Assembly (NCBI GenBank): GCA_002887195.1
Contig: PJAB01000953.1
Location: 1 to 18,753 of the forward strand
Source: Chrysochromulina parva
Lineage: Eukaryota; Haptophyta; Prymnesiales; Chrysochromulinaceae
Direction of reading: 5' to 3'
Length of the DNA stretch: 18,753 nt
Below the pieces are notes generated by a model. The model worked only from the letters and a program-made list of their open reading frames with translations, was not told the origin of the DNA and made no database searches. Shown piece after piece: positions 8,355 through 17,625 of this stretch. Each line of letters starts with the position of its first letter. Position 1 is the first letter of the stretch. The position numbers and the translations under genes are program-made.

Positions 8355-8928
8355 TAACCACATCGTAACCACATCCGGACGGGCGGCTCGCCGGGACGGC
8401 GCAACCCGGACTCTGATTGCCTCCCTGATCAGGCAATCAGGCAATCTTAAGGCAATCATCAGGCTCGTCGGGACGGCGCGACCCCGACGATCCCGATCAC
8501 GATGCCGCTATGTCGGTGGTCGGGAAGGCTAGTTACACGTGACGCGCAGCGGCGAGACTGGCCGGTGACTTGGGGATGGCTGTACGGCGCGCGATCTGGC
8601 CTCGGAGCTGCGGTCACAGCGGTCGCGGCGCGACGAGCCGAGACGCTCTCGGGACTCGCGTCGGTTGTTTGACTTAATGCATGGAAACACAGAGACGAGA
8701 GTATTGATACTCGGGGCCGGCGGCCGGACCAGGACCGGCGGCGGCTGTAACGTGTAAGGGCTTCACAGAGTACCACAGGGCGGGCAGAGACGAAGGAGGG
8801 CACCCCCCCAAACCCGACGTCCCGACCCCAGCCGCGGCTCGGCGTGAGCTGACCTCTCTGTGGCGCGCATGCTACATTGTACACTCCAGGGCCAGTGTTC
8901 GACTACACTCGCTCCCCGGCTGCGCTGA
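8355..8928. other. Region between convergent GAF and Dpy-30 genes with repeat copies
   Basis: 574 bp with no firm gene. A 12-bp gtaaccacat.. triplet runs 8343-8376. Copies of the GAF exon-3 stretch ggctcgccgggacggcg lie at 8386 and 8463 (original 8317), with CTGATTGCC-type repeats and a CATCAG acceptor (8457-8462) between. If spliced from GT 8343, the frame runs 69 codons from 8463 to a TGA at 8670. If spliced from GC 8317, it stops at 8540. tgtcggtggtcggga at 8511 recurs at 8938. A short palindrome gagtattgatactc lies at 8699. Much of this is probably the two 3' UTRs. Confidence 0.5.
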
Positions 8929-9378
8929 TCAGGCACGTGTCGGTGGTCGGGAGGCTGCGCACTGAATCGCAATCGCCATGTTCACGCCATCTGAAATGCC
9001 AAAGTTCATGGTCAGTTCAGCTGCCTCTGTTGCACGTCGATGCACCTCCGCTTTCTCAGCTGCTGCCTTTGCCGCCTTCTCGGCTGCTCGGCGCTCCGCC
9101 TCGGCACGCATGTCCGCGATTCTCTGCGCTGCAGCTGGGTTGTGCCGCGGGTTGTTGCGCATGAGATATTCGGCGAGGAAATTGATCGCATTGCGTTCGC
9201 TACCGGCCTTGGTGCAAACCTTGACCAGCTCCTCCAGGCCCGCCTCTAGGCTCACGAGGACATCGGCCTCGTCCAGATATTGCCTCGCTTTGCAGTCAAG
9301 CGGCGCCGAGGCGCCCTCGAGCAGGACCATCGTTCGCCTCCGACGTCCCGAGCGCTTCGAAACGGACTGTTCAAACAT
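8929..9378 (-). CDS. Dpy-30 motif protein
   Basis: 149 aa, start ATG complementary to 9376-9378, stop complementary to 8929-8931. Residues about 30-77 fit the Dpy-30 / RIIa-like dimerisation motif: ARQYLDEADVLVSLEAGLEELVK...NAINFLAEYLMRNNP, matching 'RxYLxxxVxPxLxxGLxxLxxxxPxxPxxxLAxxLxxxNP'. This motif forms a four-helix dimer that docks amphipathic helices in SET1/COMPASS complexes and in axonemal radial-spoke, AKAP-type and adenylate-kinase proteins. An alanine- and arginine-rich helix (about 80-125) follows, as in flagellar Dpy-30 proteins. The basic stretch RSGRRRR is near the N-terminus. Family assignment is good; nuclear versus flagellar role cannot be told. It is divergent from the PPR-TrmB gene, with a 183-bp shared upstream region. 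The last ~20 residues may be altered by an unseen intron. Confidence 0.8.
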   Translation of the reverse strand: MFEQSVSKRSGRRRRTMVLLEGASAPLDCKARQYLDEADVLVSLEAGLEELVKVCTKAGSERNAINFLAEYLMRNNPRHNPAAAQRIADMRAEAERRAAEKAAKAAAEKAEVHRRATEAAELTMNFGISDGVNMAIAIQCAASRPPTRA

Positions 9379-9561
9379 GTCAAGTCAAGATTCGGCTCTG
9401 GATATCCGACAATAGTTCTGCATCCCCATCTTTTCATAGAGCAATACGAGTGTGAACTCTTCGTGTTGACTATTTCATAATGAATGAACTCATCAGTCGC
9501 GGTGACGTCTTGCTAGTCCTGGGTTCGAGCCCCAGTACGAAGCCGGGGGAGAGAATTTGTC
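9379..9561. promoter_or_regulatory. Divergent upstream region of the Dpy-30 and PPR-TrmB genes
   Basis: 183 bp between two divergent ATGs, the left part AT-rich. It holds caagtcaag next to the Dpy-30 start and the tRNA-like sequence next to the PPR-TrmB start. No TATA box is evident. Confidence 0.45.
9459..9542 (+). other. tRNA-like sequence: perfect T-arm/B-box and acceptor-like stem, no D-arm
   Basis: ctggg-ttcgagc-cccag (9519-9535) is a perfect 5-bp T stem with a 7-nt loop and contains an exact B-box GGTTCGANNCC. It is followed without a gap by tacgaag (9536-9542). That pairs with cttcgtg (9459-9465) as a 7-bp acceptor-like stem with one G-U. The span is 84 nt. No convincing D-arm, A-box or anticodon loop with U33 is seen between, so it is not called a working tRNA gene. 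It could be a tRNA pseudogene, a SINE relic, or a tRNA mimic in the 5' UTR of the downstream gene (ATG at 9562). Confidence 0.38.
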
Positions 9562-12500
9562 ATGTTCACCAACCTGTTTGAGGCGGCGGCCAAGAAGAAG
9601 CAAGCGGTGGTGACCGTTTCGCCGGCGGCGGCTGTGTCCCGCCCTCCCACGGCCACCGCATCCGCCGCGCCGACGCGCGCGGAGAGAAAGAAGCTCAAAA
9701 GGAAGAACAAAGGGAAGGCTGAGGACGACGACAACGGCGAGTGCTCGGCCTCGGCAAGCCGTGAGCTCGGCGCGGCGAGCCGTGAGCTGAACGCAACGCT
9801 CGCGCAGCTCGCGCGCAGCAAGCAGCTCTCCGCGTGCCGCAAGGCCTTCAGGGCAGGCACCAAAGCCGGCACGGTCGACGCGTGGTCGCACGCCATCCTC
9901 ATCAACGCGCACGCGACGTGCGGCGACGGCGACGGCGCGCTGGCCGCGCTCGCGGCGATGCGGGCGGCGGGCCACCGTCCATGCGTCATGTCGTACACGG
10001 CCGCGCTCAAGGCGCCTTGTGCATGTGGCGACCTGCCGGCCGCACGCCGCATCCTAGCGGAGATGGAAGCAGATTTTGCGGCGGCGGCGGCGGCGGCGCG
10101 GCCGGCGGCGGGTTTCGGCGGCGGCGGCGAGAGCGACGACGATGCCGACGACGAGGAGGAGCGAGCGCGTGCGGCCAAGCGGCGGCGCAAGGGTAGCCCG
10201 CGAGCAGCGCTCACGAACGACTGGGCTCCGAATGTGCGCACGATGAGGGCCACTGATTGCATTTGATTGCATCTGATTGCATTTGATTGCCTTTGATTGC
10301 ATATGATTGCTTCCTTCCGAACGTGCGCACGATGAGGGCCACTGATTGCATTTGATTGCCTCTGATTGCATATGATTGCATATGAGTGCCTCTGATTGCA
10401 ATATGAGTGCTTCCCTCCGAAGGTGCGCACGGCGAACACGTTCCTTCGCGGCTGCAAGCTCGGCGGCGCCGTGGACGACGCGACGGCCCTCATCGGCCGC
10501 ATGGGCGTCGAAGGCGTGTGGAAGCGCGTGGCGCCCGATGTGTCGGCGCTCGAGTACGCGGGCGCGCTCTGTGCCCAGACCTTGCGCATTGACGAAGCCG
10601 CGCGCCTGGCGGATCGGGCGCAAACGGCCGGCAGCGGCGTCGGTGGCAAGGGCGTCATCGGTGGTAAGGGTGGCGGCGCGGGCGGCGGTGGCGCCGATGG
10701 CAGCGGCGAGGAGATGAGCGCGGCCGCCGCCGCGCGTGTGCGTGTGGCTATCTGTAGGGCGGCCGCCCTTTGTGGGGCGTGGGCTCGATGCATCAAGGAG
10801 GCTGACGCCGCTCGCGCCCTCCTCCGTAGGGCCGCCGCCGCCGCCGCCGCCGCCGCCCCTGCCGGAGGCGTCGGTGCTGCCGGCGTGGACAGCCATGCTG
10901 TCTTCAGGCAGCATCAGCGTGAGGAGGCCTTGACGGAACTGGATGCCCTCGAGACGTTTGCAAAGTCCCACCAGAGCCAACCAGGGGCGGCGGGGCGGCA
11001 GGGGGGCGGCGCGGGGCTTGTTGCTGGGGCTCGCTCGGCGTTGCCTAATTTGGGAGCCGCTGTGGGTCGCTCGGCGGCCATGTCGCTGCTGCTGCGACGT
11101 GCGCTGCCTCTGCCCCTGAGCGCCGGCGACCTCTGATGACCTCTGATGACCTCTGATGACCTCTGATGACCTCTGATGACCTCTGATGACCTCTGATGAC
11201 CTCTGATGACCTCTGATGAGCTCTAAATGCCTCCCTCATCAGGTGCGCTGCCTCTGCCCCTGAGCGCCGGCGAGGAGAGCGAGGGGGCCTTCGAGTCCGT
11301 TGCGAAGGTCTTGGATCAGGGCTATGGGTTGGCTCAGTGGCGATCTCTCCTCAATCGCAAGGAGGGAGGGCGTGGAGATGCCGAGGGGAAGGCAGTGCTA
11401 CGCCAGCTGAGGGCGGTGATGGGAGAGGCGGGGGGCGCCAGGGGACGCGCCCAGGATGGCGCCAGGGGACGCGCCAACGATGTCTTCCACAGCGGCGGCA
11501 CGGAAGGTGCCGATACAGGGGCAGCGGCGCCGACGCCGCTCAATTTGCATGCACTCTTTGCGGACGAACCTGACGAACCTGACGAACCCGAGCTCCAACT
11601 TCCGGAGGGCACCGGCGGCAGCAGCGTTTCGTATCGCTTGGAGCTTGGGTGCGGTGCCGGCGAGTGGCTCTCTGCACAGGCGGGCGCCGCGCCGCACATC
11701 CGTTGGCTCGCGCTCGAGCTGCGACGAGATCGAGCGTACGTCTGATGGCCTCTAATTGCCTTCGATGGCCTCTGATGATGGCCTCTGATGATGGCCTCAA
11801 TTAACTCCCTCGATGGCCTCCCTCATCAGGTACGCCACTGCGGCCCGGCTCGCGTTGGCTGGGCAGCGCAATGCCGCCACCATCTCGGGAGACGCGACCA
11901 ACGTACGCCTCTGACGACACCCTTGATTGCCTCTGACGACACCCTTGATTGCCGCCTCCATCTCGGGAGACGCGACCAACGTACGCCTCTGATGATCACT
12001 GTGTGCCTCTTGTTGGCCGCTTGATTGCCTGTTGAGTACCTCTGATGGCCCCGAATGGCCTCTTGAGTACCTCTGATTGCCTTCGATGAAATCTAATTGC
12101 CTTACTCATCAGGTACTGAGTCGTCGGCGCTGATTGCCGCTGATTGCCTCTGACGACACCCTTAATTGCCTCCGTCATCAGGTGCTCGAGAGATGGATAC
12201 CGGCCGCACAGCTCGAAGCCATCTACGTCAATCACCCCGAACCACCACAGCAGGCCGCCGCCGCCGCGGCCGCCGCCGCCGCCGCCCTCGGATCGCCTGT
12301 CGCAGCCAAGGCAGGTAGCGGGGGTATCAAAGGTGGCGGATCAGCAGCGGCGGCGGCGGCAGCGGCGGCGGTGAGCAGCCGTGCGCCAGAGGCGGCACAC
12401 ATGCTCACACCGCGTCTCTTCACAGCTGCGGCTGCCGCACTGAAGCCGGGCGGACGGCTGACCATTGTGACCGATAACCTCTGGTGCGCCTCTGGTGGCC

Positions 12501-13317
12501 TCGGATGGCCTCTGATGACCTCTGATGACCTCCCTGATGACTATCGTGACGATGACGTCGGCTACGTACGTAGTCCTGCTGCGCGGGTCGCTGGCCTGGC
12601 ACGGCGTCCAAATAGCCACGAGTGGTTACCATCGCCCCCGACTGCATCCCTCATCAGCCACCGATCGCCCCTGATTGCATCCCTCATCAGGTACGGAGAG
12701 CTGCTGCTCGAATCGCTCGCCCGGCACGGCGCCTTCGTCGCGCCACGCCCACGTGTGAAGCCCGAGGGTGTGAAGCCCGAGGGTGTGAAGCCCGAGGGTG
12801 TGAAGCCCGAGGGAGCGGTCGTTGTGCGTACAGCGGTTTCGGCGGCAGGTGGTACACTCGAGCTCCTTCAGGTGAGATTGCCTCTGATGGCCTCTCATCG
12901 CCTCTCATCGCCTCTCATCGCCTCTGATGACCTCTGATGACCGCTGATTGCCTCCCTCATCAGGCGGCGCCGGGCGAGTGGTGTGGCCACGTGGCCTCGG
13001 GCGCCTCGTCGTACTTCGATCGGCTGTGGAAGACCGGACTCTCCGTCCACTCGGCCAAAAACGAGCGGTACGTGCTGCACGTGTGCAAGCCGGGCGCCGG
13101 GTCGGGCGCCGTGCCGGGCGCATCGGGCGCCGTGCCGAGCGCCAAGGCTCCGAATGTGGCACGGGGCGCCGTGCCGGGCGCCAATGCTCCTAGTGCGGCC
13201 GCGGCGGAGAGTACCTCTTCGAGGCTGGCCTCGCTGGCAGCGGGTGGCGCTCGAGCGGTAGCAGGAGGCGTCAAGCTTGGCAAGAAACGCAATCGCGGCG
13301 AAAGATCTGAAGACTGA
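9562..13317 (+). CDS. PPR protein fused to TrmB-type tRNA (guanine-N7-)-methyltransferase
   Basis: Seven exons: 9562-10233, 10423-11098, 11243-11735, 11830-11902, 12182-12483, 12691-12871 and 12964-13317. They make 917 codons in consistent phase. Residues about 78-170 and 222-255 are pentatricopeptide-type helix pairs (AWSHAILINAHATCGDGDGA, MSYTAALKAPCACGDLPAA, RTANTFLRGCKLGGAVDDA). The C-terminal part is a TrmB methyltransferase: SAM motif LELGCGAGE (582-590), RDRAYATAARLALAG and GDATNVLERW, then YVNHPEPP (653-660, the usual FPDPWPK site). TDNLWYGELLLE (from 735) and SSYFDRLW (814-821) complete it. Bacterial TrmB makes m7G46 in the tRNA variable loop; PPR tracts bind single-stranded RNA, often in organelles. 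The N-terminus has a KKLKRKNK basic stretch and no clear transit peptide. Linkers hold alanine runs, GARGRA(Q/N)D repeats and a VKPEG repeat. Each junction was fixed by TrmB or PPR continuity. Confidence 0.88.
10234..10422 (+). repeat. PPR-TrmB intron 1: exon-junction sequence in three copies
   Basis: 189 nt, phase 0. tccgaaNgtgcgcacg, which spans the exon 1/exon 2 join, occurs at the donor side (10228), inside the intron (10317) and at the acceptor side (10417). Between are gattgcatttgattgc-type repeats. The acceptor is CCGAAG rather than CATCAG because it lies inside the duplicated coding sequence. Confidence 0.8.
11099..11242 (+). repeat. PPR-TrmB intron 2: 31-bp perfect duplication around nine ctctgatgac units
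   Basis: 144 nt. 11099-11129 is identical to 11243-11273, the start of exon 3. Between them are nine tandem 10-nt units (11131-11220, the last ending gag) and CTCCCTCATCAG. The donor GT is the first two bases of the left copy, so splicing leaves exactly one copy. Confidence 0.9.
11736..11829 (+). repeat. PPR-TrmB intron 3
   Basis: 94 nt, phase 2, with only gtacg shared between the intron start and the exon 4 start. The interior is tctgatgatggcc repeats ending CCCTCATCAG. Splicing gives RDRAYATAARL, the expected TrmB sequence. Confidence 0.8.
11903..12181 (+). repeat. PPR-TrmB intron 4 with a 78-bp-offset copy of the exon 4 end
   Basis: 279 nt, phase 0. The exon 4 end plus donor (gccgccaccatctcgggaga..., from 11873) recurs from 11951 with one early mismatch and an intact second GTACGCCTCTGA donor. 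An internal CATCAG at 12108-12113 could define a cryptic exon but leads quickly to a stop. Direct joining 11902-12182 gives GDATNVLERW. Confidence 0.8.
12484..12690 (+). repeat. PPR-TrmB intron 5
   Basis: 207 nt, phase 2. Splicing converts TDNLWCASGG into TDNLWYGELLLE. The 3' end repeats gcatccctcatcag twice (acceptors at 12657 and 12690). Confidence 0.8.
12755..12814 (+). repeat. 15-bp minisatellite, four units (VKPEG)
   Basis: Four tandem gtgaagcccgagggt units in exon 6 of the PPR-TrmB gene, in a loop between conserved TrmB motifs. Confidence 0.9.
12872..12963 (+). repeat. PPR-TrmB intron 6
   Basis: 92 nt, phase 0, GTGAGA donor and CCTCATCAG acceptor. The interior is cctctcatcg/cctctgatga decamers. 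Splicing joins LELLQ to AAPGEW and leads to SSYFDRLW. Confidence 0.8.
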
Positions 13318-13494
13318 TGAAGCCGTCATCACAGGTGATTTTGTGTTTCGAAGTGTTTCACGTTTAGATACACAATATACGCAATCTCAAAGGGCTCGGC
13401 GTGGTTCAGGCTGCGAGCGCATGCGAGCGAGAGCGCGAAAAGGCGAAAACAAACATGAGGCGGTCGCCACGTGGCGCAGCATTCCGCAAAATCA

Positions 13495-14133
13495 ATGTCG
13501 GCCCATGTCATCTGCCTCGCAGCGCTGCTCCTCGCGTGGAACCCCGGCGCCGCATGGCACGCTTCGAGCGGCGCTCGACACAGGTATCGACGCATCGACC
13601 GAGGTGCGTCTCTTGGCGTGCGCGCTGTCGCTGGCGATGCTGGCGAGGAGGACGCCGCCGTCGCCGCTGCGAAGGCCATGCTGCAATCCAACCGGCCGAC
13701 TTCGGGCGTCGAGGCCTTCTCTGGCACGACGTGGTCCGTGCTGATGCGGATGACCGAGGGCGGCTCCAGCATTTTCACCGTGCAGCTCCTCGAGGATTCC
13801 ACGTGCCGCTTCTCGGACAGCGACCGGCTCGGCGGGTGGGAGTGCAAGCGCGATTGGGTGGTCATCGAGAAGCCCAAGGGCTTCTTCGACCAGACGCTGT
13901 TCTTCAGCGCGAAGCTCTCGCCGCCTACAAAGGAGAAGCCCAAGTGGCGCCTCGTCGACGGCCTTGTGCAGCGTGCCCAGCCCACCGTGCCCAACGCGAC
14001 GGCGAGCCCAGCCGAGCCGGCGGGCAGTGAGGCGGAGGCGCCACCGGAGGTCGAGGTCGTGCAGCTGGGCACGTTTGGGGCGAACGAGTTTGAGGAGGCC
14101 CTGCTCACGATGATGCCCAGGTTTCAGGAGTAG
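13495..14133 (+). CDS. Predicted secreted/plastid-targeted protein of unknown function
   Basis: 212 aa, single exon. The ATG at 13495 begins a signal peptide (MSAHVICLAALLLAWNPGAAW). A Ser/Ala/Arg-rich stretch (ASSGARHRYRRIDRGAS) follows. That bipartite arrangement is typical of nucleus-encoded plastid proteins in algae with secondary plastids. A frame continues eight codons upstream but without an ATG. The mature part starts near SGTTWSVLMRMTEGGSSIFTVQLLEDSTCRFSDSDRLGGWECKRDWVVIEKPKGFFDQTLFFSAKL, a run of likely beta strands with conserved-looking tryptophans. It suggests a small barrel or lipocalin-like fold, but I do not recognise the family. The end is acidic. It is codirectional with and close behind PPR-TrmB, and convergent with VWA-MoxR. 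Confidence 0.72.
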   Translation: MSAHVICLAALLLAWNPGAAWHASSGARHRYRRIDRGASLGVRAVAGDAGEEDAAVAAAKAMLQSNRPTSGVEAFSGTTWSVLMRMTEGGSSIFTVQLLEDSTCRFSDSDRLGGWECKRDWVVIEKPKGFFDQTLFFSAKLSPPTKEKPKWRLVDGLVQRAQPTVPNATASPAEPAGSEAEAPPEVEVVQLGTFGANEFEEALLTMMPRFQE

Positions 14134-14378
14134 CCTTAGGAAGGAGCGAACCTACGATGTTAGATGAACTTACAAATTAACGGTCTTACTGATTCGACTC
14201 GTGGTGTGCGTGTCCGGTCCGAAGACGCGCGCGCCCTGCCCCTCGCCGCGCCCGGGGCCCCTGCGCCCAGCTCGGCGGTTACGCGGCTTCTCGATCTCGT
14301 TTCGGAGATCGGACGGCGGATGTCAATATGCCTCGTCTCACAGCCGCGCATTTAGGGCAATTAGGGCAATTAGGGCAA
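14134..14378. other. Shared 3' region of convergent genes
   Basis: 245 bp between the stop codons of two convergent genes. From 14352 it contains ttagggcaa repeated three to four times. On the minus strand this puts TAA every 9 nt in the frame of the VWA-MoxR stop. It is the last remnant of the caattaggg type repeat that fills that gene's introns. No gene seen. Confidence 0.6.
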
Positions 14379-17268
14379 TTAGGCGGCCTTGGCGGCCTTC
14401 CGCCATGCCTTGAACTCCTCTGGCGACAGGCGCGCTTTCGCCTCCTTGCGCCCCCACGCCAGCTGATCGGGCTCAAACGCAAACTTGGTCTTGGGCGACC
14501 CCTGGTCCGATGCGTCCTCGCCGCCCGCCTCACCCTCGGCCTCTCCGAGCGCCCGAGACAGCGCCGCCCACTCGTCCACTCCGTAGCCGCTCTCGATGGC
14601 CAGCTCGACGAGAGCGGCCTCGGTGGCGAGGCTCTCCAGTGCAGCAGCGCTGTCTCGGGCGCGAGGCAGCAGCCGTTGACGCACCCCCGCCGCCTGCGCC
14701 GGTGGCAGGAAGAGGTGCTCGGCGCAGCGCTCGAGCCCCTCGGCATGAGCTCGCATCGAGATTGCAGCCTCGAGAGCTGCGGCGGCCACCGCCCGGGCAT
14801 CGTCCTGCAAAAGCCCCCGAGGACCCTCCGAGCTGCCCGACGCGCCGTACCGAGTGCTCTCCGAGCTGCCCGACGCGCCGTACCGAGCGCTTTCCGAGCT
14901 GCCCGACGCGCTGAGGGCATCGTCCTCAGCCGCTTGGGCGCGCTCGATGGCGCGCGCACGCACCGCTCTGAGCAAGTAGCCTATCTGCTCCGATGAGGGA
15001 GGCAATCAGGGGTCATCAGAGGTCAGCAAGTAGCCTATCTGCTCCGATGAGGGAGGCAATCAGGGGTCATCAGAGGTCAGCAAGCAGCCTATCTGCTTAG
15101 TGCCCTCGCGTCGGGTAGGGCATCAGGGGGTCATCAAGTCCAATCAGGGGGTCATCAAGCTCCATCAAGGCCAATCAGGGGGTCATCAAGGCCAATCAGG
15201 GGAGTCATCAAGCTCCATCAAGGTCCAATCATAGCTCCATCGCACCTGCTCCGTGCCCTCATCAGGTAGGGCGTGCGCCTCGATCCATTCCCCAAGGGCC
15301 TCGGCCTCCTCCGGATCATCCCACAGCACATGAGGCAGCACCGCGATCGTGTCCACCACCGTCACCGCACGCCGCGCATGGGCCGCCGCGCATGACTGCA
15401 GCAGCTGCGCGGCGCGCCGAAGTCGCCTGTCAATTAGGGGTCAATCAAGGTACAATTAGGGGGCAATTAGGGGTCGCGCCGGAGTCGCCTGTCAGGCACG
15501 TAGCCATTAAGGTCAATTAGGGGGCAATTAGGGGGGTCAATTAAGGTGCAATTAGGGGCAAGTAGGGCGGAGTCACCTGTCAGACACGTAGCCATTAAGA
15601 GTAATTAGGGGGCAATTAGGAGGGTCAATTAAGGTACAATTAGGGGCAAGTAGGGCGGAGTCACCTGTCAGACACGTAACCGCCACCCTGCCCGTCGACG
15701 CCCTGATCGCGTGCGAAGGCACGAGCATCGCGCAGCAGCATTGCCACGTGTCGCGGCAGCTCCACACTCTTGGCGGCGACGCGCACGTGCTCGAGCACCT
15801 GCACCAACGGCAATCAATGACAATTAGCGTCCGATAGGGTCCATCTCGGCACGATCTCGAGCACCTGCCGTAGCGTGAGCTCGGATTGTTCCAAACTAGG
15901 AAGCCCGGACCGCTCCAAATCTGGAAGCCCGATGGCGCAACCCCCCGGTTCGTCAGCGCCCGACTCGGCGCGTCCGGCGACCCCAAGCAGCAGCTCGAGC
16001 ACGCCGTCGTCCGAAACGGGCGTCACTCGTCGCCGCAAGAGGAAGCGATCGTACAACGCAGCGAGCTCCTCCGACTCCGGGCCTGCCAGGGGGTAATTAG
16101 GGGGCAATTAAGGACCAATTAGGGGACAATTAAGGTAAAATTAGGGGCAAGTAGGGACCATCAGATGGCAATTGGAGGGCAATCAGTGGGGCAATCAGGA
16201 GCGGTCAATCAGTGGGGCCATCAGGGAGGTCATCAGTAAGGCAATCAGGGAGGTCATCAGAGGATGCACCCTCATTCGAAGCCGCGACCGCCGAGAGCAG
16301 AGGTACACACTCGCGCGTGGCGCCGTCGTCAAAGAGCCGCTCGTTGAGCAGTGTGAGCAGAGTGTTGAGGATGGCGGAGTTGGCTTTGAATACCTGATGA
16401 GAGGGGCAAGCAGACTGATTAGGGAGGCAATCAGTGTTGAGGATGGCGGAGTTGGCTTTGAATACCTGATGAGAGGGGCAATCAGGCGCGATGAAGGGCA
16501 CACTTGATGGTCATCAGTGTCACAAGGTGGCCATCTGAGGGTACTCATCAGTGGCAATCAGACCTCGTCCAAAAAGAGGAGCTCGGCCGCGGGCGCATAG
16601 CCAGCCGTCGCCCGTCTATACTCGTCACGCTCCAGCGCCGCCAGGGAGAGCGGCCCAAAGAGTTCCTGTGGGGTCGAGAGGCGCCGTGGTGAGCGCATGC
16701 ATGCTGGGAGAGCGGCCCAAAGAGTTCCACAGGGTTCCAAGCGGCCTAAAGAGTGCCTCGGGGGTTGTGAAGCGCGTCAGCGTGCGCTCGAAGAGGCGGA
16801 GCTGGGCGGCGGATGAGAGGCGGCGACACAACTCCGACTTGGCGGTGCCTGATGAGGGAGGCAATCAGGGAACCATCAGGGTTCATCAGGATTCATCAGG
16901 GGACCATCAGTGGGTCAGCAGGGGGCAATAAGCCGCACTCAGCTGCACTCAGCTGAATTCAGTGGCAATTAGAGGCCATCAGCGGTCATCAGCGATCATC
17001 AGCAGTCATCAGGGAGGTCATCAGCGTACCAGGCGGGCCGAGGAGGAGAAGGTGTCATCAGCGGTCATCAGGAGGTCATCAGAGGTCATCAGCGTACCAG
17101 GCGGGCCGAGGAGGAGAAGATGTTCGCTGCCAACCAGGGCCAGCAACAGCAGACGTGCCTCTGTGCCGCGCTCCACGAGGCCACTCTCGAGGACTCGTCC
17201 GGCCGTCCGCAGAGCCGCTGCCATTGAAGCCCGATCGCAAGCACCAGCACCAGCACCAGCAACAGCAA

Positions 17269-17300
<32 letters not shown>

Positions 17301-17625
17301 TCAGCAGCACCAGCACCAGCAGCACCTTCAGGCTGGGTCGACAGCTCGCATTCGAGCTCAGGGTCGTCACGTCGTCGCTCACTCAGCCGTTGCTGCACTC
17401 GTGCCGTAGCGCGAGCGCGTAACGACATCGGATCCTCTTGCACAACTGTGTCGGCGGGGGAGGTAGCGCCTTGCATGCGCACCATCGCCCTCTGCCCTTG
17501 CATGCGCATCATCGCCCCCTGGCCTTGCATGCGCATCATTGCCCCCTGGCCTTGCATGCGCATCATCGCCCCTTGGCTGCGAGTTCCCTTCGTTATACGG
17601 GCAACTGCACCCGAGCGGCCCGCTG

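Noticed and set aside
7530..8459. 309-codon minus-strand frame opposite the GAF gene
   Set aside because: Arginine- and proline-rich translation of repeats that are in triplicate; no domain pattern.
8511..8952. 15-bp direct repeat tgtcggtggtcggga (8511 and 8938) as ends of a mobile element
   Set aside because: No inverted ends, no coding content and no second boundary feature; more likely part of the general local duplication.
9459..9542. Functional tRNA gene
   Set aside because: No D-arm, no A-box and no anticodon loop with U33 could be found; kept only as tRNA-like.
9513..10796. Long open frame on the minus strand (427 codons) opposite the PPR-TrmB gene
   Set aside because: It is antisense to exons with clear PPR homology, is Ala/Ser/Arg/Pro-rich, and reads through repeat DNA. 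GC-rich shadow frame.
12114..12130. Possible tiny exon (gtactgagtcgtcgg) in PPR-TrmB intron 4
   Set aside because: Direct joining of 11902 to 12182 gives the expected TrmB sequence; including the piece meets a stop or shifts the frame.
14352..14383. ttagggcaa repeats resembling telomeric TTAGGG
   Set aside because: The 9-nt period is wrong for telomere, and it matches the caattaggg type intron repeat of the adjacent gene.
15001..15250. Regularly spaced repeats resembling a CRISPR array
   Set aside because: Units are short, degenerate and contiguous without unique spacers, and lie in a eukaryotic intron with splice signals.
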